From Cytophagales bacterium (lineage in GTDB: Bacteria; Bacteroidota; Bacteroidia; Cytophagales; Microscillaceae), in the NCBI GenBank assembly GCA_004293905.1, contig RDZE01000014.1, forward strand, positions 186,001-250,000: DNA of 64,000 nt, given 5' to 3'. Under the pieces are notes generated by a model. The model made no database searches. It saw only the letters and a list, made by a program, of their open reading frames with translations, and was not told the origin of the DNA. Both the position numbers and the translations under genes were made by a program. This document shows, one piece after another, positions 19,139 through 28,447 of the stretch (position 1 is the first letter of the stretch; the number at the start of each line of letters is the position of its first letter).

Positions 19139-20614
19139 TTAGTTTTTTACCAAATTGGTCGTAATTTTTGCCGAAAGCATACAAAGTGGAATACTCGGAC
19201 CGGGGTGCACGCTTCCTCCTGCAAAATAGAGGTTTTTGATGCGCGAAGAAAAATTGGCATGGCGCAAAAAAGCTGCGAATTTATTGTTAGAACTATTCCC
19301 ATAAATAGCTCCAAAAGCACTCGAAGTGATGTTTTCTATTTTACGTGGCTCCCAAATGAGTTCGCAGGCAATCAAGGGGCGTATATCTGTTTGAAGATTC
19401 CGATTAAGTTTTTCTATCATATTCTCGCGTGCTTGTGCTATCATTTCGTCCCAATTATCTTGCCCAGCATTGTGAGGGGCGTTAATCATCGTAAACCAGT
19501 TTTCACAACCTTCGGGCGCATCTTCAGGTACTTTTTTAGAACTGATGTTGAGGTAAATGGTAGGGTCGTGGTAAATACTTTTTTTATCTGTAATGTGTTC
19601 AAACTCTTCTGCGTAGTTTTTAGAGAAAAATATGTTATGCAAACCCAGTTGGCTAAAACTTTTGCGGATACCCCAATAAAATATAATGGCTGAACTCGAT
19701 TTGGGTTGAGAAAGTGTTTTTTGGGGGGCTTTGGTTTGTGGTAAAAGGTATTTATAAGTATTGTACACGTCCATATTACTGATAATGCAATCAAAAAGCA
19801 GTGTTTCATTATTGACTTTAATGCCTATTGCTTTACCGTTTTGTAGTACAATTTCTTGTACTTTGGTGTTGTATCTAAATTGCACACCAATGTCTTCGGC
19901 AAGTTTTACAATGCCTTTGGTGATGGCATACATACCCCCTTTTGGAATATACGCGCCTAAATTCACCTCTAAGTGAGGTATCAAATTTAGCGTAGCGGGT
20001 GCTTTGTAGGGGTCAGAGCCATTGTAGGTAGCATATCGGTTGAAAAGTTGCACCACACGCGCGTCTTTGAATGTTTGTTGATTGGCTTGGTACATTGTTT
20101 TGAAGGCTTCCAAACGATTGAAGTTCAAAATACCTTTTAAGACTCTGTAGGTAAAATAATTTTTGAGTTTGTGTAGTGAGTTGTGCAGAAAAATATCGGC
20201 AGTGAGGTCGTAGGTTTTGGTTATTTTTTGCAAAAATTTTTCTACTGTGGCAGCTTTTTCGCCCGTTTTTTTCTCTATTTCTTGGGCAAATTGAGTAGGG
20301 TTTTTATGGGCTACTATGGCAGTGCCATCTTCGTAAAAATAGCGATAGACAGGGTCTAAGGAAATATACTCGTAGTAGTCGCGCGGGTTTTTGCCCGAAA
20401 TAGTAAATAGTTCGTCTACGAAATGCGGCATGGTGAATACCGAAGGACCCATATCGAAACGGTAACCCTCTATTTCGCTTTGTGAAAGTTTGCCTCCAGC
20501 TTGTGAGTTCGTTTCAAATACAGTTACTTGGTAGCCTTTGTTTGCCATTCGCACGGCTGATGCCATGCCCGCAGGACCAGCACCAATGATTGCACAGGTT
20601 TTGGGTGTTTGCAT
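19139..20614 (-). CDS. crtD: Phytoene desaturase family FAD oxidoreductase (CrtI/CrtD type)
   Basis: A carotenoid desaturase or hydroxycarotenoid 3,4-desaturase of the CrtI family. The Rossmann FAD site is IIGAGPAGMASA (9-20). FETNSQAGGKL and YRFDMGPSVF follow, and the C-terminal signature LYFAGGSVHPGPSIPL closes the FAD domain. The middle region (LHNIFFSKNYAEEF and NWFTMINAP) is closer to the CrtD-like subgroup of Bacteroidota than to CrtI, but the split between the two rests on memory, so the symbol is tentative. The length of 491 residues is normal. It stands alone: no crtB, crtY or crtZ is adjacent. It implies a carotenoid pigment. Confidence 0.8.
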   Translation of the reverse strand: MQTPKTCAIIGAGPAGMASAVRMANKGYQVTVFETNSQAGGKLSQSEIEGYRFDMGPSVFTMPHFVDELFTISGKNPRDYYEYISLDPVYRYFYEDGTAIVAHKNPTQFAQEIEKKTGEKAATVEKFLQKITKTYDLTADIFLHNSLHKLKNYFTYRVLKGILNFNRLEAFKTMYQANQQTFKDARVVQLFNRYATYNGSDPYKAPATLNLIPHLEVNLGAYIPKGGMYAITKGIVKLAEDIGVQFRYNTKVQEIVLQNGKAIGIKVNNETLLFDCIISNMDVYNTYKYLLPQTKAPQKTLSQPKSSSAIIFYWGIRKSFSQLGLHNIFFSKNYAEEFEHITDKKSIYHDPTIYLNISSKKVPEDAPEGCENWFTMINAPHNAGQDNWDEMIAQARENMIEKLNRNLQTDIRPLIACELIWEPRKIENITSSAFGAIYGNSSNNKFAAFLRHANFSSRIKNLYFAGGSVHPGPSIPLCMLSAKITTNLVKN

Positions 20615-20731
20615 ATAAGTTCAAAAAATGAGAATATCGTGGTATTTACTATCAATAACTCTATGAAAGATGTTTTGTTTGAATGACAAAAGTCATTTTT
20701 TTTCTCTTTTTTATGCCTTACCTTTGTAGAA

Positions 20732-20850
20732 ATTAAAATTTTTCATTCACAATTTCATTTAATTTTTATATGAAAAATTAGTATTATAGCGAGAGATTGT
20801 TTTAGTAGTGTGAAAATCCATTTTGAGGTTACAAAATGGATTTTTTTTTT
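20732..20850 (+). ncRNA. Candidate small RNA with intrinsic terminator
   Basis: The stretch has no convincing protein gene but has the layout of a short transcript. A TACCTTTG -7 box lies at 20719-20726, with only TTTT at the -33 position 19 bp upstream. A perfect inverted repeat follows (AATTTTTCAT at 20737-20746 with ATGAAAAATT at 20770-20779), and then the strong terminator at 20813-20850. The predicted RNA is about 119 nt. It could also be the leader of a lost gene. The call is inference from structure; no known RNA family was recognised. Confidence 0.35.
20813..20850 (+). terminator. Strong intrinsic terminator in a gene-free region
   Basis: AAAATCCATTTTG (20813-20825) and CAAAATGGATTTT (20832-20844) form a perfect 13-bp stem with a 6-nt loop, ending in a run of ten T (20841-20850). 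No annotated gene lies immediately upstream on this strand, which is why a short non-coding transcript is proposed. Confidence 0.8.
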
Positions 20851-21098
20851 GAGTTTCATTGATTACTTTATCAAACAATCATCAATCCATTCTTTATTTG
20901 CGCAAATAGCAGAGGTTCTGCATTTGGTATTGGCATTTTGGTACAAATATTTTACACCATTGATGAGCACTCAAAATGTGTTCGCTTTGTATTTTTCTAA
21001 CTATAATTGTATGCTCAGTAGCTTTTGGGTAGGCTAAAAATTATCAGCAAATGTAGTACAATTAATTTTGTACTTAACAAGTTTTTGAATATAAAAAG

Positions 21099-21227
21099 CT
21101 GTAAGGGGAGGATTCGAACCTCCACGAAGCAGTTAGTAAATCTACCTAAAAAGGTGTATGATTTATTTTTCCCTTATCTTCACCCCCGAGACAGGAGGGT
21201 ATGTCTGCCTAATTTCATCACCTCACA
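21099..21227 (-). tRNA. Aberrant class II tRNA-like gene (Leu-like scaffold, GUC in anticodon position, giant variable arm)
   Basis: Read on the minus strand. A 7-bp acceptor stem pairs TGTGAGG with CCTTACA (one G-U), followed by discriminator G. T8-G9 follow, then a Leu-type D arm (ATG/CAT stem, loop AAATTAGGCAGA with the GG pair). The anticodon stem is CCCTC/GGGGG with loop CTGTCTC, and the T arm is GGAGG-TTCGAAT-CCTCC. All conserved stems are intact. The odd features are the loop (GTC at 34-36 and a pyrimidine at 37, normally a purine) and a variable region of about 59 nt. That region is closed by GAAG/CTTC and contains a further TAAATC/GATTTA hairpin. Total length is 129 nt; CCA is not encoded. 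A consensus promoter lies just upstream, and CTTTTT follows. It may be a functional non-canonical tRNA, a regulatory tRNA-like RNA or a decaying tRNA-Leu. Confidence 0.6.
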
Positions 21228-21247
21228 GTATGACTGTTTTGATGTTA

Positions 21248-21279
21248 CAAAGATAAGGTGCGTTTTTATATTTTGCAAA
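21248..21279 (-). promoter_or_regulatory. Consensus Bacteroidota promoter of the tRNA-like gene
   Basis: On the minus strand, TTTG (21279-21276), a 20-nt spacer and TATCTTTG (21255-21248) match the -33/-7 consensus TTTG...TAnnTTTG exactly. The tRNA-like 5' end lies 20 nt downstream of the -7 box. Spacing and sequence are the same type as the tRNA-Ser promoter at 28595-28626. Confidence 0.75.
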
Positions 21280-21337
21280 TTTCTTAATATATTTTTTTAA
21301 AAATTTTATTTTTCGTAATTTTAATTAGTGTTATTAA

Positions 21338-22816
21338 TTATTTTCGTAATAATGTCGTTATTATTTGTTTTACTTCTGTTTTTACTACTTTTCCCATTGT
21401 ATTTTTAGGAAGTGCTTCGGCAAAGTATATATGTTTTGGTATTTTATAGGCAGTAATTTTAGTTTTTAGCCATTCCTTTACAGTATTGGCAAGGGCTATT
21501 TTTTGGGGTTTCAGTACCAAAAGTGCCGCTACAGACTCGCCCCTGTCTTCATCGGGCAGTGCTATTACTGCACAATCTGCAATGTCGGGGTGCGCTCTGA
21601 GGGCTTCTTCTATTTCTAAGGCAGAAAGTTTATAGCCTGCACTTTTGATAATATCTGTTGAGATACGCCCCAAAATGGTGTAGTATCCTTCTTCGTTTCG
21701 TTGTGCCATATCGCCTGTTTTGAACCAACCTTCCTCCGTAAAGCTTTCTTTGCTAAGTTGCTCGCGTTGCCAATAAGCCATAAAAACAGAAGGGCTTTTT
21801 ACTTGTATTTCTCCTGCTTCGTTATTATTTTCTATTATTTTGCCTTGTTCATCTACCAGCCTCACGGCTACTGTGGGCAGGGCTATGCCTACTGTGCCTG
21901 CTTTTCTTTCGCCTACTAAAGGATTGGAGAGTGCCATTCCTATTTCGGTCATACCATACCGCTCAAGCAGAAAATGGGAGGTGATTTTTTGCCATTCCTG
22001 TAGCACAGATACGGGCAGGGGTGCAGACCCTGAAACCATAAGCCTCATTTTTGATGTTGCCTCACTGTATTTCTGTTGCAATGTTGGATTTGCTTGTTGC
22101 CAATACTGAATCAAGCGATTGTAAATAGTAGGCACAGCCATATAAAGCGTATATTTTTGTGTTAGCCATTCATTCCATACTTTTTCGGGTGAAAATTGGG
22201 GCAAAAGTACTACCTCTGCTCCGGTACTAAGGGCACAAAAAAGTATATTCACTAAGCCATGAATATGGTGCAGGGGGAGGGTATGCAAAATGACATCTTC
22301 GGCAGTCCATTGCCAAGCATGGTGCAGTATCTGTACTTGATTGAGGAGTTGTGCGTGGCTAATGAGGACACCTTTAGGACGGCTGGTAGTGCCACTGGTA
22401 TAAATCATCAGGGCAGGGCTTTGCTGAAGTAATGTCTTCGCAATCGCATTGGTTTGAATAGATATTTTTTGAGTCAATGCTTGCCCTTGTATCAATAAAA
22501 GGGCTTGTGAATCTTCACAAATATAATCTATTTCGGGTGTGGGTGCAGCAGTGCTGATAGGTACTACGATGGCTCTAAGCCTCCATATAGCAATAATCCA
22601 AGCTATGTAGTAAGGGGTAGGCTCTGCCAAAAGTGCTACGCGCTCGCCTTCCCAATTTTCGGCAGATTGTATGGCTAAAAGTTGCTTTAGATATTCATCT
22701 GCCAAAGTAATGAGTTCTTTGTAAGTATATTTGAGCGTTTGCTGCTCCTCTTTGAGCCATACTATAGCGGTTTTTTCTGCCCATTGCCGCCATTGGTTTT
22801 CTATGTGTTTTAGCAT
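21338..22816 (-). CDS. AMP-forming acyl-CoA synthetase (ANL superfamily)
   Basis: A 492-residue adenylate-forming enzyme that activates a carboxylic acid to its CoA thioester. The P-loop is YTSGTTSRPKGV (139-150). ERYGMTEIG, GWFKTGD, GRISTDIIKSAGYKLS and the catalytic-lysine region PKNTMGKVVK follow in the usual order. The short N-terminus and the spacing of motifs resemble malonyl-CoA/methylmalonyl-CoA synthetases (MatB/ACSF3), but the acyl specificity cannot be fixed by eye. It begins 4 bp after the stop of the beta-helix gene, so the two form an operon with this gene second. Confidence 0.85.
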   Translation of the reverse strand: MLKHIENQWRQWAEKTAIVWLKEEQQTLKYTYKELITLADEYLKQLLAIQSAENWEGERVALLAEPTPYYIAWIIAIWRLRAIVVPISTAAPTPEIDYICEDSQALLLIQGQALTQKISIQTNAIAKTLLQQSPALMIYTSGTTSRPKGVLISHAQLLNQVQILHHAWQWTAEDVILHTLPLHHIHGLVNILFCALSTGAEVVLLPQFSPEKVWNEWLTQKYTLYMAVPTIYNRLIQYWQQANPTLQQKYSEATSKMRLMVSGSAPLPVSVLQEWQKITSHFLLERYGMTEIGMALSNPLVGERKAGTVGIALPTVAVRLVDEQGKIIENNNEAGEIQVKSPSVFMAYWQREQLSKESFTEEGWFKTGDMAQRNEEGYYTILGRISTDIIKSAGYKLSALEIEEALRAHPDIADCAVIALPDEDRGESVAALLVLKPQKIALANTVKEWLKTKITAYKIPKHIYFAEALPKNTMGKVVKTEVKQIITTLLRK

Positions 22817-22820
22817 AGTT

Positions 22821-24005
22821 TTATTCTCTTTCTTTGTCTTGCCCTATGGCTATTTCGCAATCGTAGGGGGTTAGGTCTTGGTTATTATTCTTGAAATCGT
22901 TGCCAGCATCTATGTTACCAAAAGTAGCATTACTATTGTTTTTGATGCATATTTGAGCATTTTGTTTTTTTTCATCTACAATGCCGTCATACACAATATC
23001 GGGTACTTGTTTGCCATATTTCAATTTGTATTTGAAAAGCAACCCCATACGCCCTTTTCCTATAAATTTTACCTCATCGCGTTGGTACTCATTGTCGTGT
23101 ATGTATATTTTAGTAGGGTAGGGGTAGTAAAGAGAGTCTTGTATGGGGTTTTCGGTCATATAATAACTGATTATACCTGTACCGATAGAATTGTTATACA
23201 AAATTTTATTCTTATACACTTCCACCTCATTGGTTGCCAAAATAAGCACTCCTGTTCCTGCGGGTACTTTGCCTACAATATTACCTTTGGGCGCAAAATT
23301 AGGAAAATTATTATGATGGATATGATTGTTATATACACGTACATTTCCGCCTCTTTTCTGTACCAAATCGGGCAGGTCGAATACTAAAATACCGCCTGTG
23401 TTTTCGTAGGCTTCATTGTCATAGACTTCAGCATCTATGGAGTTTTCTATTTCTATACCCGCTACATTGTGGTAGGCTTTCGAATTTTTTACAACAATAT
23501 ATTTGGACTGCCCCACATAAATACCCGCATCGGAAGCACCAATAGCAATGCAGCCCTCAATGAGTACATTTTCGCACATTACAGGGTACAATCCATACGC
23601 ACCATTTTTTTCAGAGGGTTCGCCTGTCCATTCTGCTTTTACATTTCTGAACGTAATGCCCTTCACCTCCATTGTTTTGATACAATCTCCTTTAGTATCT
23701 TGAATAGTGAGATTTTCGATGATGATATTTTGGCAGTTGCTTATTTTAAGCCCTTCTGCACCTTCTGTTTGGTTTTTGAAAGAAAGAATAGTTTTGTCTA
23801 TTCCTTGTCCTTTGATCGTAATTTGATTTTTCCCTTCCATAGAGAGGCTACTCGTGAACTCGAAAGTGCCTGCCTCAATTGTAATGGTTTGGTTGTTTTC
23901 TGTCATAATGAGTTGCCTTTGAATTTTTTTCTGTATTTCAGGCTGTGCTTGTGCTGCGTATAGCGACAAACAAAAAGTAACTATAAAGATGAATGAACGA
24001 AGCAT
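22821..24005 (-). CDS. Exported right-handed parallel beta-helix protein
   Basis: A 394-residue protein from the ATG at 24003-24005, with a signal peptide ending ...YAAQAQ. It carries many short Asn/Ile/Val rungs (for example IIIENLTIQDTKGDCI, VLIEGCIAIGASDAGIYVG, AEVYDNEAYENTGGILVF), which is the pattern of pectate-lyase-like/NosD beta-helices. Proteins of this type bind or cleave polysaccharide; catalytic residues are not obvious. An upstream in-frame extension to 24134 is rejected because it lacks signal-peptide order and overlaps the divergent promoter region. A TATTTTTG-like box (minus strand, 24047-24040) precedes the start. It is first in an operon with the acyl-CoA synthetase. Confidence 0.8.
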   Translation of the reverse strand: MLRSFIFIVTFCLSLYAAQAQPEIQKKIQRQLIMTENNQTITIEAGTFEFTSSLSMEGKNQITIKGQGIDKTILSFKNQTEGAEGLKISNCQNIIIENLTIQDTKGDCIKTMEVKGITFRNVKAEWTGEPSEKNGAYGLYPVMCENVLIEGCIAIGASDAGIYVGQSKYIVVKNSKAYHNVAGIEIENSIDAEVYDNEAYENTGGILVFDLPDLVQKRGGNVRVYNNHIHHNNFPNFAPKGNIVGKVPAGTGVLILATNEVEVYKNKILYNNSIGTGIISYYMTENPIQDSLYYPYPTKIYIHDNEYQRDEVKFIGKGRMGLLFKYKLKYGKQVPDIVYDGIVDEKKQNAQICIKNNSNATFGNIDAGNDFKNNNQDLTPYDCEIAIGQDKERE

Positions 24006-24198
24006 ATTTTTAGAAAAGTGATTGGTTTGACCATACAAACAAAAATATAAAAAAAGTTGGTTTTTTTGAATGCTCTGTAAAAAAAACGCCTTAATTTTCC
24101 AAATTCCAAAAAAAAGTAATATTTTTAGGTGCAATTTTTGAATTACTATCTAAAACAAAACCATAATTCACAACCAACCATAGCCTTCTATTGCTCTG

Positions 24199-26091
24199 AT
24201 GAAAGTATTGTTAGCCTCTATGCGTAGTAGATTTATCCTCGTGATATTTACCTTCATTCTTCTGATGGCACTATCTACTCTTACTGCATTATGGTTTTTA
24301 GACCGCAATAACAACCTCAAAAATCTTATCGTAGACCAAGAAAAATTAGCAATACATCTTCTAAAAGTAATCAACATAGAACACGATTTTATTCACTATG
24401 AAAGTACCAATGCTAAGTTTTTTGAAACCAGCCATAGCGAATATCTGAAAAAACATAAAATAGCTATAGATTCAGCGCACCAACTCATTGACAAGATGGC
24501 TGTGGTGATTAGCCAAAGTTTTTATGAGCCTTCCGCCAAAACAATTATTTCTACACACAATCAACAAGTAAAAAAAGCACTCAGTTACTACGAGCAAGTA
24601 TTTGATACATTGGTAAAACTTACCATACAAAAAGGATTCAAAGACTTTGGAGTAGAGGGTCAGATGCGTCAACAAATTTTATTCTTAGAAAAAAATAGTA
24701 CGCTCAATGAATTAAATCTTCTTAACAAGATAAGACGAAATGAAAAAGACTTCATGCTTCGCAAAGATACACTCTATGCCACTCAAGTACTTGATGATAT
24801 TGCAGAGTTTGAGGTCATTCTTAAAAAAAATAGTGCCATCAAAGATTCTGTCAAAAAAGCCAATTTGAGTATATTAAAACAATACAAAGAAAAATTTCAG
24901 CTCTTAGTGAACATAGAACAAGCCATAAGCTCCAAAACGCAGAATGGTGTATATGAAAAATTAAAACAACAAGGTGATGTGTTATCTAATGTATTAGAAC
25001 AATATGCCAAAGCAGTGAATGATTTCTCGAACATACAAATTGCACGTGCCCGCATTTCCTTTCTCATTATTGTAGGGCTTACACTCCTTGCAAGTTTGTT
25101 AGGAGGTTACTATTTTATCAGCCGAATTACAAAGCCACTTACAGTCCTGTCCAAAGATATTGTGCGAATCACGGGCGACTTGCTCAACGACCACGAAATA
25201 CTTAAGACAGAAGCCAGCACCAATGATGAAATAGTGCAACTTAGTAGTGCTTTTGAGTTACTTATCAAAGAAATGCAAAAACAATTGGTCGACATACGAA
25301 CTACTACCAACGAACTTGAAGCACAAAATGCCGATTTAACTGTTATCAATGAGCAAATTGCACAATCGGAAGACAAACTAAAAAAATTGAACACGGTCAA
25401 AAATAAATTTCTTTCTATCATTTCACACGATTTGCGCAGCCCACTCAACTCTATCATGGGCTTTTTAGATGCCTTAGAAAGATATGCTAACATATTTACG
25501 CCCGATGAAACCCAACAATTTTCAAGGGATATGCAACGCTCCGTAAAACGTATTTTAGACCTCCTCGAAAACCTCTTGCAGTGGTCTTTGTCGCATACTG
25601 GCGAAATAGAGTACAAGCCTGAAGTGGTCAATGTTGCCGATATTTTTGAAGAAAACATACAACTCTACGAAAAAAGCGCGCAGGATAAAAAAATAATGCT
25701 TATTGTAGAACCTTCTGCAAAAGTGGTTACGATGGTAGAAGCCGATAGAAATATGTTCAATTTTATAGTCCGCAATCTACTCTCTAACGCTATCAAATTT
25801 TCGCGTGCCGATGACCGAATTATGCTCAATTTATTACCTGAAAACAATACAGAAAACGAAGCACATATCACCGTGAGCGATACAGGCGTGGGCATGACGC
25901 AAGAACAAATCTCGAAATTATTTCAGTCTAACATCCAAAATATCTCTACATTGGGCACGAACAAAGAAAAAGGCACAGGTTTAGGTTTGTTGCTTTGCAA
26001 AGAATTTGTAGAGCGCAATGGTGGTAAAATATGGATAGAAAGCCAAATAAACATAGGCACTACAGTACATTTTACGCTTAAAAAGGCTTAG
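24199..26091 (+). CDS. Membrane sensor histidine kinase (HAMP-HisKA-HATPase)
   Basis: A 630-residue class I sensor kinase. TM1 is at about 10-31, an extracytoplasmic all-helical four-helix-like sensor at about 35-280 and TM2 at about 285-307. A HAMP domain (305-355) and a coiled coil follow. HisKA has ISHDLRSPLNSIMGF with the phosphorylated His near residue 410. HATPase_c has the N box NFIVRNLLSNAIKF, the G1 box DTGVGM and the G2 box GTGLGLLL. All catalytic motifs are intact. The ligand is unknown. No response regulator is adjacent; the next gene, 2 bp downstream, is a MarR-type regulator, an unusual partner. Confidence 0.92.
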   Translation: MKVLLASMRSRFILVIFTFILLMALSTLTALWFLDRNNNLKNLIVDQEKLAIHLLKVINIEHDFIHYESTNAKFFETSHSEYLKKHKIAIDSAHQLIDKMAVVISQSFYEPSAKTIISTHNQQVKKALSYYEQVFDTLVKLTIQKGFKDFGVEGQMRQQILFLEKNSTLNELNLLNKIRRNEKDFMLRKDTLYATQVLDDIAEFEVILKKNSAIKDSVKKANLSILKQYKEKFQLLVNIEQAISSKTQNGVYEKLKQQGDVLSNVLEQYAKAVNDFSNIQIARARISFLIIVGLTLLASLLGGYYFISRITKPLTVLSKDIVRITGDLLNDHEILKTEASTNDEIVQLSSAFELLIKEMQKQLVDIRTTTNELEAQNADLTVINEQIAQSEDKLKKLNTVKNKFLSIISHDLRSPLNSIMGFLDALERYANIFTPDETQQFSRDMQRSVKRILDLLENLLQWSLSHTGEIEYKPEVVNVADIFEENIQLYEKSAQDKKIMLIVEPSAKVVTMVEADRNMFNFIVRNLLSNAIKFSRADDRIMLNLLPENNTENEAHITVSDTGVGMTQEQISKLFQSNIQNISTLGTNKEKGTGLGLLLCKEFVERNGGKIWIESQINIGTTVHFTLKKA

Positions 26092-26093
26092 AA

Positions 26094-26564
26094 ATGAAAA
26101 TAGAAGAAGAACTCAAAACCCATAATTTTCAGAGCAATACCCAAAAAGCACACCTCAATATTTTATTTACTGCCGAGTGGATTCAGGCACGTATCCATAA
26201 AATACTCAAACCTTTTGGACTTTCTAATGAACAGTACAATGTGTTGCGTATTTTGAAAGGACAACATCCGCAATCGCTCTGCACAATGGAGGTAGCCGAA
26301 AGGATGATTAATAAAAACTCAAATATTACGCGCATTGCCTATAAATTGGTACAAAAGGGACTCATTCAGAAACAACAATCTACCATAGACCGCCGTGAGT
26401 GGGAGCTTTCGATTACAGAAAAGGGCTTGGAAATGTTGCAACAAATAGAAACAAACCTCTCAGAAGCCAAACTACACCAAAGCCCATTGTTGGAAGTCGA
26501 AGCAGCGCAAATCAATCTTTTATTAGATAAAATGCGTGAAGAAGGTCAAAATACCACTGATTAA
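26094..26564 (+). CDS. MarR family transcriptional regulator
   Basis: A 156-residue winged-helix protein: N-terminal helix, then [14 protein letters not shown], recognition-helix region [23 protein letters not shown] (about 60-82) and wing [16 protein letters not shown]. This is the usual MarR order, and it probably acts as a homodimer. It starts 2 bp after the histidine kinase stop, so the two are co-transcribed and probably translationally coupled. Its stop overlaps the convergent lepA stop within a shared TTAA. The ligand and target are unknown; control of its own operon is the usual case. Confidence 0.88.
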   Translation: MKIEEELKTHNFQSNTQKAHLNILFTAEWIQARIHKILKPFGLSNEQYNVLRILKGQHPQSLCTMEVAERMINKNSNITRIAYKLVQKGLIQKQQSTIDRREWELSITEKGLEMLQQIETNLSEAKLHQSPLLEVEAAQINLLLDKMREEGQNTTD

Positions 26565-28354
26565 CTTTCTAATTTAAGAACCGCCATAAACGCTTCTTGC
26601 GGAATTTCCACATTTCCTACTTGGCGCATGCGTTTCTTTCCTTTTTTCTGCTTTTCTAATAATTTGCGCTTGCGCGAAATATCTCCTCCATAACATTTTG
26701 CCAATACGTTTTTGCGCATCGCTTTTACTGTTTCGCGGGCGATGATTTTTTCGCCAATGGCGGCTTGTATCGCTATTTCGAAGAGTTGTCGGGGGAGTAG
26801 TTCTCTCAATTTTTCACACAGCCTTCTGCCCCATTCATAGGCTTTGTCGCGGTGTACAATGGCTGAAAGCGCATCTACATTGTCGCCATTGAGTTTGATG
26901 TCTAATTTCACCATATTAGACTCTCTGAAGCCTATTAACTCATAATCTAAGGAAGCGTACCCGCGCGAAATGGTTTTGAGTTTATCGAAAAAATCAAATA
27001 CAATTTCGGCTAAGGGCATTTCAAAAATCATTTCTACACGGTCAGTAGTGAGGTAACTTTGGTTGATGAGAATACCGCGTTTGTCCATACAAAGTTTGAT
27101 AATAGCTCCTACATAGTCTACTTTTGTAATGATTTGTACTTTTACGAAAGGCTCCTCTATGTAGTCTATGTTGGTAGGCTGAGGCATATCGGAGGGGGCT
27201 TGCACGTGCAGTTCTTCGCCTTTGGTGGTATATACTTTGAATTGTACGGAAGGAACAGTCGTGATGACGGTCATGTTAAATTCTCTTTCCAAGCGTTCTT
27301 GCACAATTTCCATGTGCAACATTCCTAAAAATCCGCATCTGAAACCGAACCCTAAGGCGGCAGAGGTTTCGGGTTCCCAAACCAATGAAGCATCATTGAG
27401 TTGCAGTTTTTCCATTGCCTCGCGTAGGTCTTCAAATTCACTGGTTTCTACAGGGTATACACCTGCAAAAACCATAGGTTTTACGTCTTCAAACCCTTTT
27501 ACGGCTTCGGAGGAGTTACTGATGTGTGTGATGGTATCGCCTACTTTTACTTCTTTTGCTTGTTTGATACCCGAAATGAGGTAGCCTACATTGCCTGCTT
27601 GCATTTCTTGGCGGGGTTCTTTGTCAAGTTTGAGTACGCCTATTTCATCAGCAATGTACTCTTTGCCTGTGGCTACAAATTTTACTTTATCGCCTTTTTT
27701 GATAGTGCCATTGAATACTCTGAAGATAACTTCTATTCCCCTAAAAGAGTTGAAGTTGGAGTCAAAAATAAGGGCTTGTAAGGGTGCATCTTTTTCACCT
27801 TTTGGCGGAGGAATGCGCTCTACGATGGCTTCTAATATTTTATCTACGCCTATACCCTCTTTTCCGCTGGCAGCTATGATTTCTTCGCGTTGGCAGCCGA
27901 TAAGGTCTACGATTTCGTCAGAAACCTCTTCGGGCATGGCGTGCGGAAGGTCTATTTTATTGAGTACGGGTATGATAGTGAGGTCGTTGCCGATGGCTAA
28001 ATAAAGGTTAGAGATGGTTTGGGCTTCGATGCCTTGCGAAGCGTCAACGATAAGTAATGCGCCTTCACAAGCCATAATGGAGCGCGATACCTCATAGGAA
28101 AAATCTACGTGTCCGGGCGTGTCTATTAGATTTAGGGTATATTCTTCGCCTTGATGATAGTATTTCATTTGTATTGCGTGGCTCTTGATAGTGATGCCTC
28201 TTTCGCGTTCCAAGTCCATATCATCTAATACTTGTGCTTGCATTTCGCGTTGCGAAACGGTTTTCGTCATTTCAAGCAGTCTGTCAGCGAGTGTGCTCTT
28301 GCCGTGGTCTATGTGGGCAATGATGCAGAAGTTTCTAATTTTTTCTTGGTTCAT
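26561..28354 (-). CDS. lepA: Elongation factor 4 (LepA)
   Basis: A translational GTPase that back-translocates ribosomes or assists subunit maturation. The G1 motif is AHIDHGKST (13-21), with [18 protein letters not shown] and NKIDLP following. The EF-G-like domain has [14 protein letters not shown] and the diagnostic C-terminal region ends in [18 protein letters not shown]. The length of 597 residues is standard. Its start is just downstream of tRNA-Ser and its terminator, so lepA must have its own promoter in the roughly 30 bp between, or depend on read-through. Confidence 0.97.
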   Translation of the reverse strand: MNQEKIRNFCIIAHIDHGKSTLADRLLEMTKTVSQREMQAQVLDDMDLERERGITIKSHAIQMKYYHQGEEYTLNLIDTPGHVDFSYEVSRSIMACEGALLIVDASQGIEAQTISNLYLAIGNDLTIIPVLNKIDLPHAMPEEVSDEIVDLIGCQREEIIAASGKEGIGVDKILEAIVERIPPPKGEKDAPLQALIFDSNFNSFRGIEVIFRVFNGTIKKGDKVKFVATGKEYIADEIGVLKLDKEPRQEMQAGNVGYLISGIKQAKEVKVGDTITHISNSSEAVKGFEDVKPMVFAGVYPVETSEFEDLREAMEKLQLNDASLVWEPETSAALGFGFRCGFLGMLHMEIVQERLEREFNMTVITTVPSVQFKVYTTKGEELHVQAPSDMPQPTNIDYIEEPFVKVQIITKVDYVGAIIKLCMDKRGILINQSYLTTDRVEMIFEMPLAEIVFDFFDKLKTISRGYASLDYELIGFRESNMVKLDIKLNGDNVDALSAIVHRDKAYEWGRRLCEKLRELLPRQLFEIAIQAAIGEKIIARETVKAMRKNVLAKCYGGDISRKRKLLEKQKKGKKRMRQVGNVEIPQEAFMAVLKLES

Positions 28355-28385
28355 GGTTTTGTGCGTGTAATGAGCAGATACAAAT

Positions 28386-28421
28386 AAAAAAACACCAACT
28401 TTTAGATTTTTGTTGATGTTT
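28386..28421 (-). terminator. Intrinsic terminator of tRNA-Ser
   Basis: On the minus strand, AAACATCAAC (28421-28412) pairs with GTTGGTGTTT (28399-28390), 10 bp with one G-U and a 12-nt loop, running into seven T. It lies 27 nt downstream of the tRNA 3' end. Confidence 0.65.
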
Positions 28422-28447
28422 TGATTATAAAATTAAGAATAATGATG

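Noticed and set aside
19205-19693. A long open frame on the plus strand inside the carotenoid desaturase gene
   Set aside because: It is antisense to a clearly coding gene with intact FAD motifs, and its predicted protein has no recognisable features.
20682-20703. AATGAC/GTCATT hairpin followed by T8
   Set aside because: It lies upstream of the candidate small RNA promoter rather than downstream of a plus-strand gene, and a 6-bp stem is weak.
20810-21037. A 75-codon plus-strand frame starting at a GTG between the candidate small RNA and the tRNA-like gene
   Set aside because: It starts inside the terminator hairpin stem and has no family resemblance, and the region is too AT-rich to support a gene from codon pattern.
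21055-21074. AGTACAA/TTGTACT inverted repeat downstream of the tRNA-like gene
   Set aside because: No T-run follows on either strand, so it is not a terminator; no regulator can be matched to it.
21099-21227. Calling this simply tRNA-Asp(GUC)
   Set aside because: The body has the D arm and long variable arm of a Leu-type class II tRNA, and position 37 is a pyrimidine, so an ordinary Asp tRNA is not supported.
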